Of a stretch of DNA of 64,000 nucleotides, positions 47,515-61,000 are shown piece by piece. The number at the start of each line of letters is the position of its first letter. Positions within the stretch are counted from its first letter, which is position 1. The notes below the pieces were generated by a model. The model did no database searches. It saw nothing but the letters and a program-made list of their open reading frames with translations, and had not been told where the DNA came from. The stretch comes from Filobasidium wieringae (Eukaryota; Basidiomycota; Tremellomycetes; Filobasidiales; Filobasidiaceae). The position numbers and the translations under genes were made by a program. Where the stretch lies: positions 1,289,065 through 1,353,064 of the forward strand of contig BCIV01000002.1 of the NCBI GenBank assembly GCA_001600055.1, written 5' to 3'.

Positions 47515-50500
47515 ATGGCATGCACACATATACAAAACAAAGTTGCTACCCTGTCCCCTCCGAGGCTTAGCCAGCAGGTCCACAAGTCAGTACCGGTTCC
47601 ATCGTCCTCGAGGACTGTAGAGTCGTGATTACTCATACTTCGCATCGGGAATTCAGGGAGGAATGCACGCTCTGTTTCGACGACCAGGTCAGTATCTCGA
47701 GCCTATACGTCGGTGACTACGCTCACTCCGGTTCTGGTCATATGAACGTATTCAGGACAGCCTGGAAGGGGTTCTCGTCTGCTTGGAATGCTTCAATGGA
47801 GGTTGTCTAGGACAAGACAGGCATCATGCTCAACTGCATTTCGAACGTAGTGGACATCCTTTGGGAATGGTCATCAAGAGGACTAGGAAACCTGGTAAAG
47901 AGAGGGTAAGTAGGTTGTCTTGAGGGGATGAATGTCGAAGGCTGAGCTTGCTCTTCGATCATATAGGACGATCAACCTCCTCCTTTAAAGAAGCTGGCCA
48001 TCTCGGTACCTACAGACGAAGAACAATACGATTACACGACTTCATACAAGTGTTACCTCTGTCCCACAGAATCTTCCGACTACGAATCAGTTCCAGCGGT
48101 AAGTCAGCCTCCGTCACCGCAACCAGCTCGACACGTTACTCATCACATCCTCCCCTCCACCCAGCTTGATCATATCAAAACCGGGATCCTGAAAGCCGCC
48201 TCGTCAGGCAAACAAAGCGAGATCAAAGCGTGGGAAGAAGAAATCCAGGCATGCGAGCACGCTTTGATGATAGAACAACGCCCCGTAGCTCAAGGCTACC
48301 AAGGTTCGCCCTTCCCGCCAACTTCGCTTCTACCGCAACTAAACTCACCCTTATTGTTTCAGTCTCGCCTCACTGCGCGCAATGCGAATTGACTCAAAAC
48401 CTCTGGTTGTGTTTGACTTGCGGTCAGGTTTCGTGTGGTAGGAAACAATTCGGAGGGATTGGGGGGAACGGACATGCCTTGGATCATTACAAGCAGACTG
48501 GACATGGGGTCGGGGTGAAATTGGGGACGATCACGCCTGAGGGTGGAGGTGGTGAGTCTCCTCTTTCCTTTTACTTAGGCCAGTGAGGTATAGCCTATTG
48601 ATCATCTTTGGGGGACAGATGTGTATTGTTATACATGTGACGATTCCAAGATCGATCACGAGTTACCTACTCATCTGAAGCACTTTGGAATGGATGTCGT
48701 CTCACTTACCAAGACGGATAAGAGTATGACGGAATTGGTGAGTCTTTCCCTAGCCTTTGTTCCTCCAAATTCGGTCTGATGGATGGATCTTCTCGATTGC
48801 TGTGTAGCAACTGGAACATAATCTGAAGTTTGACTTTTCTATGACCGGCGATGATGGGAAAGAGTTGGAACCGGTTTTCGGACCTGGGTTGACTGGTTTG
48901 AAGAATTTGGGTAACAGGTGAATGTTGTTCGGTTCGCCTCCTCTTACTTGTCAAGCTGAAAGCTATTTGGGAAACCGCAGTTGTTACATGGCTTCCGTCG
49001 TGCAAGCCCTGTTCTCTCTTCCGTCCTTCCAGAAGAGATACCCCGCATCCAACTCTCACCCCCAGACATGTCCCGTGACTCTACCAGCCGATTGTCTCGA
49101 ATGTCAAATGCTCAAGCTCAGCGATGGTCTTCGCTCCGGCCGGTACTCACAACCTTACACGGCCGAGGGTAGCAAATTCCAAGCTGGGATCAAACCTTCA
49201 ATGTTCAAGGCTCTCATCGGCAAGGGGCACGAGGAGTTTTCTACCATGCGTCAACAAGATTCCGAAGAATTTCTGCAACACTTGATCAAGAGCTTGAGGC
49301 AGGAATCTAAACGGAAAGGATTCGACGAGACGGAAGAAGCCACGGAGAGTTTCAAATTCGGGATGGAACAGAAACTCGTCTGTACGGAATGTCATGGAGT
49401 GCGATACAAGGTCGATACGGCGGATTCCATCAGTCTGGCCGTTCCAGTGAGGGAGAAACCTGCCCCGGCGGTAGTCGTGGGAGCTGGGGATGGAGGTTCG
49501 GCCGCTCCTACTACAAAGCAGTATGAACCGGTTCCTTTCCAGAATTGTCTGGAGATGGCTACTGGGGTGGAGAGTCTGGATTATGCCTGTCCTCAGTGTA
49601 AGAAGAACGTTGTTGCCCAGAAGTAAGCTTCGCTGGCGCGGGAGAAGAGGACCGAATCGTATGCTTACCTTTTTGTATTGCACAGATCGACGAGGTTCAA
49701 ATCTTTCCCTGATGTTCTGGTTTTCCGTATGAACAAGTTTCAACTGCTCAACTGGGTTCCTACTAAACTCGGTGAGTCGCATCAATGTGCCGTACTCGAA
49801 GATCGATGGCTCTGACCATATCGCCATCTCGTTCAGACGTCCCGGTTTTGGTCGAAGACGAACTTGCCATGGAGAGCTACGTGTCAGAGGGAAAACAGCC
49901 GGGGGAGGTCGAGCTTGCCGAGACTGATGAAGGTCAGATCTGCCAGTCAGCGATAATCGAAAACCTGGCTGACCGCACTCCTTTTGTTGTAGCTACAGCT
50001 GCCCCCCAGTTCGATCCAGCGGCCATGGCCTCGCTGCAAGAGATGGGGTTCCCTGAGTTGAGGTGCCAGAAAGCGTTGCTAGCTACCGGTAACAACGGCA
50101 TGGACGAAGCAATGAATTGGCTGTTCGCTCATATGGAAGATCCTGGTAAGTCGGTACCGGTTTGTTTTCCCGGGGTGTCATCGTTTTATGCGTTGTCTAA
50201 CGGGCTGCCGAAGTAGATATCGACGACCCCTTGCCTAGTGCCGCTCCCGCAAATGTTGCTGCGGCTACACCAGAGCCCCCTGCTGAACAGGTCGACATGC
50301 TTTGTATGATCAGTGGGGCTACTCCTGCCATGGCCAAGAAGGCGCTGCGAGAGACGGTACGTTTCTGGTATCGACTTGCGACCTCTGAAGGTGGTGACAG
50401 CTGACCCGTTGAGATCGTCTCGATAGAACAACGACCCAGATCGAGCGTTTGCCTGGTTGGAAAGTCACCCGGACGATAACGGGGAAGACACCGAGATGGC

Positions 50501-50747
50501 CGGTCCCGGTCCGTCCTCGGAAACCCCCAAGTATGGCGGGTCGAGCGAACTCCCCGCCGACTATCGATTGAAAGCGTTCATCTCGCACAAAGGACCTTCC
50601 GTACATTCTGGACACTACGTGGCTACCATTCGGCAGGACGATGGGTCTTGGGTGCTCTTCAATGATGAAAAGGTCGTCAAGGCTGAGCAGGAAGGGAATG
50701 AGATCATGAAGAATCTGGCGTATCTTTATATCTACGAGAGGGTGTAG
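47515..50747 (+). CDS. UBP14: Ubiquitin-specific protease, Ubp14/USP5 (isopeptidase T)
   Basis: Disassembles free polyubiquitin chains. The first exon (MACTHIQNKVATL...QVHK) splices to EECTLCFDDQ, a cryptic zinc finger, then VCLECFNGGCLGQDRHHAQL. The ZnF-UBP that grips the free ubiquitin tail reads CAQCELTQNLWLCLTCGQVS, CGRKQFGGIGGNGHALDHY and YCYTCDDSKIDHE. The catalytic Cys box is GLKNLGNSCYMASVVQALF, interrupted by an intron after GN; the His box is GPSVHSGHYVATIR. Two UBA domains sit between them (MASLQEMGFPELRCQKALLA near 50,030 and MLCMISGATPAMAKKAL near 50,310), as in USP5. About ten exons with short introns. Ends 73 bp from the convergent DUF1772 gene. All catalytic residues appear intact. 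Confidence 0.93.
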
Positions 50748-50820
50748 GGGCGGGGGATGCATGTCATATGGGCATAAAGAGATGCGAGATGGATGTTTCA
50801 TGATACTCGTACGAAACGGA

Positions 50821-51447
50821 TCAGAAGATCGGGCTTCCCAACGCGCTGGCGATCCCGGTAGCAAAGGCCATACAGGTCATGACCATTCTCCAATTGTGTA
50901 ATCGAGTCCATTTTAGTAATAACGGGTCCACGTCCTTGTCGAGCACTCGTTCGCCCGCTACTGCATTCTTGCGCATGGTCATGAGGATATCGTTGATAGG
51001 TTTGATCAAGAATATCTGGGCGGGGAGGATGGATCAGACGGTACGGACCGACCATCTATTCTGTGAGACTCACGGTGATCGGTCCGATCGAGACGTGTAG
51101 TAAGGCCGCTACCACCGCCGACCGTCTACCCGTCCCAACATTCAAAGAAGAAGGGTAGACAAAAGCTCCCGCCAGATACGCCCCGGCGGAAAGCAGAGCG
51201 AAGAGGGGGATGGATCGTTTCCCCGCATCATACCCTCTGTTCCAAACTGTCAATCGCTGAGCGATGGGCATATCTCGTTTGGTCAGGAAGAGATCGTTTA
51301 TCAGAGCCGGGTAGGCGATGGTCAGGCCTGGGAAAGAATGGTCGAGGAGGGTTAGGAGGGTGCGGTGGAGCGGGGGAAGGGTGACTTGCCTGTTGTTACG
51401 CCGGAACAGAAGAGGCCCGCGCTGGCTATGAGTTGGGGGAATTGCAT
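50821..51447 (-). CDS. DUF1772-like small membrane protein
   Basis: Three exons, about 180 residues, four likely membrane spans: LIASAGLFCSGVTTGLTIAY, PLFALLSAGAYLAGAFVY, VVAALLHVSIGPITIFL and MVMTCMAFATGIASAL. Conserved-looking polar sites are the NDIL...AGERVLDKDV loop and WTRLHNWRMV, which match the W..LH..R pattern of the DUF1772/anthrone-oxygenase-like family. The biological role is unknown; some relatives act in polyketide oxidation, but no such cluster is here. Intron 1 uses a GC donor (ACAACAG/GCAAGT). Intron 2 joins GPIT to IFLIKPINDI. Start ATG at 51,445-51,447. Confidence 0.8.
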
Positions 51448-51639
51448 TGTATGGATGGCGAGTGTATGCTGCTAGTAGTGTGTTGGTGTCTGTGTTGTGG
51501 TCGAAACATCGAAACAGTCGACGATCGGTCGAGTATATTTATGTATCCACTGAAGATCAATCGTATCCGGGGATAAGGGCGGAGATTGCTCATCCTCCGC
51601 GGATACCCGGTCGTTCAAGCGAAAGGGCGCAAAGACCAG

Positions 51640-52032
51640 ATGGACCGTGGAGGACGATTCGAGGGATCAATGCTGGAAAGTCTAGCACTTGATGCCCACA
51701 CAGAGACCAGGATCGACCTCGTTCTGATGATGGACACCCACAAGGTCCAAGTGGGTTTGAGGCAGAATGGCTCTCTTCAAGACCGAATCATTCTGTTCCG
51801 TTCGCTGTACCAAGCACTCCAAGCGATGGAAGGCTCTCCCTCTGTCTTGTTCTCATATCATCGAAATGGAGTGCTTCGAGCAGTGTTACCAGCCAGCCTT
51901 GACATGTGGCATGATGAGGTGGGAGGTGGTGATATCATCACCGTTTCCCGGCTGAAACGAACAATGTCACGTGACCATTTCCGACTGAAACCAGAGCAAC
52001 ACCGAGAACTTGGACCAACCAAACGTTCATGA
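51640..52032 (+). CDS. Small protein with SUMO/Rad60-SLD-like beta-grasp domain
   Basis: A single exon of 130 residues. The stretch from about residue 28 to 105 resembles a SUMO-like fold: RIDLVLMMDTHKVQVGL as the first hairpin, a helix in RIILFRSLYQALQAME, then VLFSYHRNGVLRAVLPASLD and GGGDIITVSRLK, which parallels the SUMO pattern of F-x-(Y/F)-x-G..., P-A-(S/D)-L-(D/E)-M and GD-x-I-x-V. There is no C-terminal diglycine (it ends LGPTKRS), so it would not be conjugated. The open frame runs upstream without an ATG; I use the first ATG. It diverges from the DUF1772 gene by 192 bp. Its stop overlaps by four bases the first ATG of the tafazzin frame. Gene reality is likely, not certain. Confidence 0.6.
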   Translation: MDRGGRFEGSMLESLALDAHTETRIDLVLMMDTHKVQVGLRQNGSLQDRIILFRSLYQALQAMEGSPSVLFSYHRNGVLRAVLPASLDMWHDEVGGGDIITVSRLKRTMSRDHFRLKPEQHRELGPTKRS

Positions 52033-52115
52033 TTCGTTCGACAACGCTCGTTCATCTGCAAAGCGCACCCCCTTCCTCCCCTTCCTCCCCTTCTCCCTCC
52101 TCGTTCCCCCTCAAG

Positions 52116-53562
52116 ATGTCCTCCAACCTCGCCTCGGCACTCATCCTGTCGACCTTCAACCTAGCATCAAAAGCTTTCCTAAGAGGAGCATCAAAAGACC
52201 TCCGAGTAGAAGGGTTGGAAACGCTCTTGGCCGCCTTACAGGAGATCCCACCACCGCATTCGGATGGACAAAACAAGGTCGTAGATCTGAAGGGAAAGGG
52301 GAGAGAAGTGGATGTTCCTGAGCTGGAGGAGTTACGGGGGAGACCGGGAGTCGTTACGATATGTAACCATACTTCCGTAGTGGACGATCCTATGGTGAGT
52401 AGCCGTTCCTGAATGACTTCAACCATGGCTTCAGAAGTGAACGCTCATATAACGCTGGAACACGTTAGATGTGGGGAATCATGCCTTCCACCAGGTTCCT
52501 CCCTTTCGTCTCCCCTTCATACGTAAAAAGAAACACACGTTGGACGTTAGGAGGTAAGTATCTCTCATTCCCGCTCAGTATCGAGGGATCATGGGCTGGA
52601 ATAGCTGATGCTGGACTATCGAATAGCCAGTGATATAATGTTTACCAATCCGTACGCCTTACCTGTTCCTCAAAGGCACATCATCTTCTGATCCCTCACT
52701 CACCTGTAACCCGAATACAGGATATTCTCCAAATTCTTCACCCTGGGACAAGTGATAGAGACGGTGAGAGGGGGAGGAATCTTCCAGCCCGCCATTGACG
52801 AAGCGATCAAGAAGTTACAGGCCGGCGATTGGGTGGGTCCTGAGAACTCGAGGAGTGAAGGTGCAGGGCTTTGCTGATGGCAATAGAAACGATGATAGAT
52901 ACATATCTTCCCTGAAGGAAGGGTCAATCAGGTCTCCCTTCATCCTCCAGGAGGATTGATTCCTTTCAAATGGGGAATGTACGTCCCGCCTTGATCTTGA
53001 TCTTGCTCTTGCTCTTCATCCTGAACCTAAACCTGAACCTGATCCTCGACCCGCACGTGATCCTCACAGATCGAGAATCATCATGGACTCTGCCCGTCTA
53101 CCCACCATCATCCCAATCTGGATCTCAGGGTTCGAACAAGTCATGCCCGATACCCGGAAATACCTCCGTTTCCTTCCCCGTCCAGGAAAGAAGATCAGCA
53201 TAACCATCGGGGATCCGATAACGAGCAAGATCGAACCGCTGGTGAACGAATGGAAACGACTCGCCGCTCTGGAGAAACGAGGTGGAAAGTCCCTGGGCGT
53301 GGGGGGAGAGTGGAGTGGGGCGACTGAAGGGGTGTTGAGCGGGATCAGGGACGCCGAGACTAGAGTCTCCGTGGCCGCTGCTCTCAGTCCGGAACGGAGG
53401 GAGCGAGGGATGGGAAAGGTCGCTGAGGGAAGGGAAGAGTTGGTTAGGAAACATATCTGTGGGGTCTTGAGTGACGAACTGGCCGCGCTCGGAAGAGGGG
53501 TGGAGGAGAGGGAAGGAAAAGATAAGGACGAGTGGAGGAACGCCGTCAAGCGACAAGCATAG
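52116..53562 (+). CDS. TAZ1: Tafazzin, cardiolipin-remodelling transacylase
   Basis: Mitochondrial phospholipid-lysophospholipid transacylase. Begins MSSNLASALILSTFNLASKA, a hydrophobic membrane anchor. The HX4D active site is ICNHTSVVDDPM (about 52,360), then MWGIMPSTRFLPFVSPSYV, the GQVIETVRGGGIFQPAIDEA region and IHIFPEGRVNQ, the FPEG motif 3, followed by GFEQVMPDTRKYLRFLPRPG. Short introns separate these. A longer frame starts at ATG 52,029 and adds 29 residues, but those are encoded by a C/T-rich tract (52,058-52,115) typical of a fungal 5' leader, so I prefer 52,116. The C-terminal ~100 residues are Arg/Glu/Gly-rich. No frame damage is seen. Confidence 0.9.
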
Positions 53563-53769
53563 GGTTAGGGTCGAGGTATAGATACATCGCATGCTCGTTT
53601 TGCATAGGGTTTGTAGCATTTTTTAACACCTTTGGAAGATCGCATCGATTGGTCCTTAGTGATTAGATCCTGGTTCATCGTTACTATTACAAGTTATAAT
53701 TATACCTCACCTGTAGTCCTTAGCGATTAGCTAAGGAAACAGAGTGTAGGCGAATTTTTATCGATTGTT
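53563..53769. other. TAZ1 downstream spacer
   Basis: About 200 bp, AT-rich. No gene seen. Confidence 0.4.
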
Positions 53770-54960
53770 CTATTATTATTTGGCCGTCCGAATACTCATA
53801 TTCCCTGAGGCCTGACAGCAAGCACCGTCGAAGTTGAAGGCGTGTTGACAGTTTTCGAAGAATCCTCTGACTTGCGAGAGGGGCGTGGATGAGGAACGGG
53901 TGTTTGACCGGGGAGAATCTCCATGTGTTTGAACTCGTTGAAGTCGGTTGACTTCTTGGGTGACTTTAGCCAGTTCGGCCTGCGTGGAGGCGTGTTGACT
54001 TTGCATCATAGATAGGTCCACGTTTGGCCTTTCTGCTACCCTTAGAGATTTCAGGAATCCATACGGTTTGTGCCTGTTGGTTCGGTTCCTTTGGCACGAT
54101 TGACAACTCGAAATCCAATCGAAAATGAAGTTATTCATCCCAGGCCAATAATAATCTCGAGAGGTTATTTCCGTTGTTCTCTGAATTCCAGGATCTCCAT
54201 GAATCGGTTCATGGTCGACGTTAATTGGTCTAATTGGTTGAGTCCAACCGATTCCTCTTGAATTCGGTTGGCGATAACCGGTACTGGTCGTTCAGTATCG
54301 GTGGCGGTAACGGTGGGTTCTGCAGCAGCAGTTGTTGAGTACGTAGGTTTTCCATTTTATGAGATAAGGTACGATGAGTAGAAGAAGTCCGATATTCTGT
54401 TACGGTTTTGATCGATACCTGTAATCTTGACGTCAGGTTCGGCTGTCTTGTGGTCCCTCTGATCTGCTTACGGAGCACTTCCAACCGCCGTTAGATCCTC
54501 GATGTCCAATAGGGGAATAAGCACGATGTTCAGCGGGAGCAGGAGCTCGATAGGGAAAAGGCGGAGGTACGTTCGGTACCACTTGGGTGAGGTATGGGTA
54601 ATACGCTTGAGCGCCATCCNTTTTCAGGGCTAATCCATTCGGCGTTGGCAGCTCCAGTGTACGTATATCCATGATGTTTGATGTTCGATTTTTGATGTTC
54701 GATGTCCTTGAAAGACAACGAACGACGTTTATATATGTTTTGCTGTACGCAGACTGAACCAAACGACAATCCGCGCGGCGGACCGCAGTTGGCGTTTGCT
54801 ACGCAACGTGTAGCTCTTCTAGCTTCAACTTCCCTCTCTACACATACTACACAATTGTTCCTGTCAAGGGCCAAGGGTCTTGTCCTTCTCGTCTCGTCGT
54901 TTATGTCGTGGTTGTCCGGCCAGGAGCATGAATATCGTATAGCATCGCACTAATATACAA
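53770..54960 (-). pseudogene. Rearranged Ty3/gypsy retrotransposon relic
   Basis: Read on the minus strand. A piece at about 54,210-54,030 encodes a gypsy integrase zinc module: HGDPGIQRTTEITSRDYYWP, then GMNNFIFDWISSCQSCQRNR. On both sides lie gag-like pieces: a Pro-rich and coiled-coil stretch (about 54,690-54,220, including MDIRTLELPTPNGLALK and NQLDQLTSTMNRFMEIL) and a second coiled coil (HASTQAELAKVTQEVNRLQ, about 53,990-53,930). The order gag, integrase, gag-like cannot arise from one intact element, and reverse transcriptase, protease and LTRs are not seen. One undetermined base is at about 54,620. It is non-functional. Confidence 0.75.
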
Positions 54961-55016
54961 GTCTATCTATCTTGACCTATCTCATTGTCCATCTTCGCAT
55001 AACCCGGCCCTCCGAG

Positions 55017-58000
55017 TTATACATCAGTCGATTTCCTGGCCTCATTATGCTGCTTAACGACACTATAAATCGGCATTGACGGTAAGCACGAAAGACCTTC
55101 AGCCAGGCTCGCGGCCGTGTACTCACGTTTCGATATGCTTGAACAAGAAACTCCTTTCCCGTTGGCCAACGACCGGTAAGAACGGCCCATTCACATCGCC
55201 CATCAAGACCAAGCTGATTCCGTTGGGTTCCAGTGAAATCGTCTGCAGATCGTCAAATGGTACTTCCCATGACACCTTTAGATTGTTCGTTCGTACCAGC
55301 AGGATACGGCTCGTTGTCAACATGATAATCGAGTCGTCCCCAGGCAGATCAAGGTGCGCGACGTATACATCCTTGAAATATCGGCCGTTCTCTGTCATGT
55401 ACAGCCGGATGTGAGCAAATTCTAATTGGTAACGTTTGCCAAGACTGACCCAAGTCTTTCAACCAATATTGACCGAATGCTTCCCTCTCCGCAAATGGCT
55501 AGAATTTTCAACGCGTTAGGTATGGTCATGTGTTCAGAGAGGAGATATGACGCCTTACCCTTAGGATACCATCAGGGCCGATATATCTTGGCAATCGCAC
55601 TCGATCAATGTCGTTCTGATCGAACACCGTTGTAGTATTTCGAATCCCTTCGGTCACATTCGAGGCAAAGTCAAAGACTCCGACAACTGGTTTCGTGACA
55701 GCACTGTGAAAGAAAGAAAAACGAGGTTAAGTTTCGAGATCATTACATCTGGCAGCGGTATGTCAACTCACCCGACGAAACCCTATCATGAAGGACAAAA
55801 GCGGATGTCAGTGATTCGCGACTCTCACTTAACTTCGAACTTCGACAATTTACCTTGCCCACTCCCTTGAAGAAACCGCCAACGCCTCCGCTTTCTGCTC
55901 CCTCGATCGGTTTAAGCTGTGGATGTGTTGCGACAGCGCGTTAGTATAGTTCTAACGGTGCAATAAGAACTACTTACAGCCAATCCTTCAAATCCACTCG
56001 CTACACTCGTGGCAAATGAGTTCGCTCCGCTTGCAAACCCGTATCTATTTACGGAGCGAACGAAATCAATATTCATGTCCAGCTGGTCATGCTGGTAAAT
56101 TCGGTCAGCTCACAATGCGTGTTTCGGTTTGTTCCTGCGTTGAGCCATCCTTCTCCTGGCTTGGTAGTCAGAATCCAAAGTGGCAGCAGCCAATCCCTTT
56201 CCAACACTTCCGGTAACTTTGGTCAAACTATCAGTGATACCGAACACAGTCTTCTTGGCAAAGCTCGAAGCTCCCTATCTCGTGATATGATTAGCAAGGT
56301 TTCACGCAATACTGAACACCGTCTACTGACTCTTGCAATACCGATGCCGAGATCGCGATGACCGTGCATGACAACTCCTTGGATAGGTTCGTAGAAGATG
56401 TCTTGAACTCCACTGCTCACGTTGTTGAACAGACCGACAGGGTTTCCAAGGAAGTCTGCTGATCCGAGAACTCGGTACAACTGCGCCATAACTTGCTCTC
56501 GGTAGTGTATCATAACCCGCTCTTGCAAGGACGGAAGCGTGACTCGAGCATTATGGATGATCAAGGCGTTCAAGCGCACAGGGGCAGCGTTGACGTTCCC
56601 CAAAGCCATAGTCAGTGCATTGAAGAAGAACACGACTGGGTTCCTTGAGCTCGATCTAAGGAGTAGATCCGTCATCAGAACAGTAACTTGTCAAGAAGGA
56701 ATATAGTAAATGGATCTCACTTGTCGTCAACGTTGACGCGTTCGGTACGCATGAACGAGAGTTCCAATTGCATGGGTTGCAAAGCCAGATCCTCGAAATA
56801 GACATTGGTTCCAGGTGGGGTCTCCTTTGCATCAGGGATCTCTCCGGGCTGCCCAATTAGAACGCTAAATCACGGCCGATCCGAGTCAGTCCAGCTTGTG
56901 TGGCTAGAAGCAAAGTTGCTAGCTTACTCATGCACAGGTTCCTGCCAGGAAGCATTCTCAAACTTAGAAAATTCGTAGACAGCAAACATGAAGTCTTCAT
57001 CCAACTCCACAGTCATTGCTTGCAAAAGCAACGAGGCGTATTTGACGTATGTCACGCCATGTTCTATTTGACACGTCCAACCTTCAGTGATCGCAAAGGA
57101 CACAATCTGCTTGTACGTTGAAACTCACTGTCATCTTTCAAGACCGCTACAGAGAGCTGCAGTGTCGGATGAGCTTCCAACTCCTTGCCATCTTTTGGCA
57201 CCACCGTAGGATACAGGATGATAGGGAACAGGCCCCCAAACAACTGATTGTCGATCTGAATCCATTTGCAATCCAGGCTGGCATCGTAGTAGTGGGGATA
57301 GTCGGAGTAGGCAAGTTTGATGCCTCGTATAGATGCGTATAAAAGCTCGTGCAAGTTCCTGTTCACTAAAGATATACCCAGACCCTCTAGTTCGACGCTG
57401 ACCGTTAAAGTAGGTCGCTCTGGAGCAAGGACTGTTTCGAACGACATCGCATTGAAGCTATCGACGCTATCCGATCGAACAAGGCCTGCGCCCGGTCGCT
57501 TTGGTCGGTAAATGCTGTTATCCTCATCATAAGGTAATATAACCAAGATTTGTGATTGCCCCTCTGCTCGGACATCGAGGGAGAATGTACGATTCCTTCG
57601 CGATCCATTGCGACTTGTCGCCGCAACCTTGAAAGGTGTTTGTACACCAATCTCCATGATATCTACAATCCTCTCTTGATGCTGGGCGATCAATCTGATT
57701 CTCTTGCCAGTGGCAGCAGGAGTGTCCCACGAATAATCGACTGTTGTTTTGGGCTCAACTGGTATAGGTGCCCGATCTTGTGGTGGACCGTTCGGGGCAT
57801 TTTCTTCCGTCTGCTCGAAAGCGAAAGTAAAGTCCGTTTCGTTCCGAACGCTCAGAGGCCATTGACCATCTTCCTCTTTCACAAAAAGGAAGATTGATGC
57901 GCCCTCTAAACGGACATCCACGCGCAATAAGGATTTTTCCGTACCGCCAGCTGTCGGCACGACAACATGGTTTCGACCGACATCTGCGACATTGATAGGT

Positions 58001-61000
58001 GAGGACCATCTGACATCTGCCCCTTCCAAAGCAAACGAGAACAAGGTGGGCGCGTTATCGTTGAAGGAGTGCCACGGAACTCGTTGGTCGGGCCTGATGT
58101 CGAGATAGTTTTGGGTCCGGAATTGCCTGATCTTGACAACCCGGTTGGACTCGTTTCGGATCAAGAAACGTGGCGCGAGAGTAATGACTTTCGACAGCTT
58201 ATACTTCCCAAGCCCCTCTTGGTAGGATAATCCTAAATGATGGGTCGAATGACTTCGCTCATCGTGCAAGGTGATCTCGGAATCAGCACCGACACCCTCT
58301 ACCGATACCGGCTTAGACCAAGAGGAGTTTCCAACTCTGATGAGTAGTCGATTGTTTCTTTCCTCTGTCGGGAACGAGAACATGAAAGGTGTGGGATGCG
58401 TCTGATTGTAGTCGGAATTAAAAGCTTCTTGTCCTGCAATCTGGCTTTGCGTCCCTGACCATGTCTTGAAAGCCAAAGAGAACGGCAATCCTGTCTTATT
58501 GAGTACGATGTACGGACTATAGATCTGAACTTTGATCGCTCCACCGGCATCCGGGTAAGTGATATAATGTAGTTTCAGGTTGAGTTTCTGGTCGCGCTTG
58601 TCGTGGAGCACCAGAGTGTCTTCGGTACGGAAGTCATCGGGATTGTCAGTGTTGATAATAGCGAACTCGCTTTGCTTGAAACCAGAATCTTGAGCCTCTA
58701 CACTGAGTAACAGCAAATGATCGAGCTGAACCGTGTGTATAGGACTAGATCCTCCTCGGATAAGGAAGTTGGTCGTGTTGCCCCGAGTATTCTTGTCATA
58801 GACTCGATAGCGTATGTTATACGGTAAGAGATTCTCGATCTCAATAGGCGCTCGCAATCGGAGGTTCATTTTTGGATACTGCTTGACAGCCGGGTCCTTT
58901 TTGTCAAACAGGCAGGACGCTTGGAATCGGAATTGTGCTTCGTTCGGTTGCTTGTGCTTGCAAGCGATGGCGCGAACAGGCCTTCGGATCAGATCCTGCC
59001 ATGACATGGTGTCTGATGACCAAGCATAGTCGAAGCCACGATCGGGCCTGAGCTTGAAGCGACTTCCATATGCAGCTTCAATCGGTAGAGGGAACGTTTC
59101 CCCAGGAGGGATCTTTGCTACCGGCGCAGCCTGTTTATTGCTCGCGTCCAAAAGCACGAGCTCCATGGGTAGATGAGTCATATTCTCAATTTGGAATGCT
59201 GATCGGAATGTGACAACCTTGACATTGTCCTTCAACTTCACGTCGCACACAACTCGATGTAGGACATTGTTCATGCGGGGTTTCAGGCTGTACGGCCGAT
59301 CGCCTTCTCGATCGACTGAAACATTTCGGACACGTTCCCAAGACGTGCCCTCAAACTGTATCCCAAAAGCATTGTGGCTACTCGAAGAAAGATTCTCTCG
59401 TTGACGCTTGTGGTCTTGGAATCGCCAAGGGATCGCTTGGTTGTCGGCCAGTCTCTTAACCTGGACGGACTTGCCTTTGCTGTTCGATTTGTCGGAATCG
59501 GACCAGACCAGAAGAGTATATCCAGTTCTGTTTCGAACCACAAAAGGAGCATCCACGCCAGGTCCCTCTCGTCCGATCCTTTCTCCTTGTTGCGACCAGA
59601 TCGTCGCGCTAGTGATCATCAACTCGATGAACGCGGCTGTCAAGTTCAACTCTAACCGCTGCTTTGAACTGAATTTGACTGCCACGGTCCCTGCATCCCC
59701 GGAACCAGAAGCTTTGGCGACTGTCAGGGCAAACTCCCATGGATCCATCAGCGGTTCCCAGTGAGAGTTCACCAAGTTGTAATAGTTGATAGTTGAGGAC
59801 ATCGCGGTCTTCGCATGAAGATCGGTCGACCAGTCATTCACGTTGAGAGAGAAGGGCTTCGTGCTCAAATGAAGCAGAGGCAAATCTTGCATGTCTCCAA
59901 TGAGTACCAGCTGGAACCCACCGATGCGTGTGTGAAGAGTCTGCTTGGAAACAATCACTTCAGGCCGTTTTACCGACGACCGCCTTCGATTCTGTGTTCC
60001 CTTGCTCTTCGTGGATAGCGATTGAGAGGGCCCTGTAACGGACGGCCTTCGAGCCTCTAATTGGTCCTGGGCCTCTACAGAAGCCGGAGACGTCGCAGCT
60101 GCAGCGAGAGCCGCAGCCTTGTTGACTACATCAACGATGAGCATGATATCGGTATACGATGCACGGAAGATGACTGGCGTGACATCGACATCCAAGCTCA
60201 TGCTCGAATTTCCGGCTACGCTCCTGGTATCCATGGCCACCGTAGTATCAACATCATCGAGGAAACGTACCCGTTCTCCAGGTTGATCCATTCGTCCGAA
60301 TGACATACCAAGCTCATGGATAGCAAGCGTAAGTTTGGCCTGTTTCAGACAAAGTGAGCAGAATCCTCAGGTCTGAGAGATGATATGGATGAACATACCT
60401 GTTGCGCTACAACGATATCTTTGATTCTCAACTCGATTGCCTGTGAGGACGGCTCGGTGTCACTGGCTAGAACAAGAATTGTCGAATGTCGGATCTCGAC
60501 TCTGTATGACAGGGGATTGCCCTTCTCCTTCGTTGCACTAGCATCTTGGCCATTGGACTGATCGGCCTGGATGAGCGTGTTGTCACCTGTCGCTTTTGCT
60601 TTGAAGGGGGCCGTTGCAAAGTCTGTCAAAGCATACAAGGGATCTACTGCAAGTACGACTTGGGGGGTGTCTATCGTGACAAGCGCCATTGCTGCAGGAT
60701 CGGGCTGCGCAGTGACCGTGTATTGTAGCGTACTACATAAAGAGAGAGTAAGTACTTAGGTATACTGACGATAAAACGAACGGAGCTCACAATTGATTTC
60801 CGCTGCGTTTGGCAAGAGGGATAATCTCGCGATATACCGATTTGCCGGGACGAGTATTTGACATGGATATCGATCGCACCGTTATGCTTACCTCGGACGA
60901 TCCGTCGCCGGGGGACTTGTAACTTACATCAGAGGTATTGATAGCAAAGGCTGCGATACTGTCGCTTGCCAAGGTTACAGAATCGACTGCCTTGGCCCCG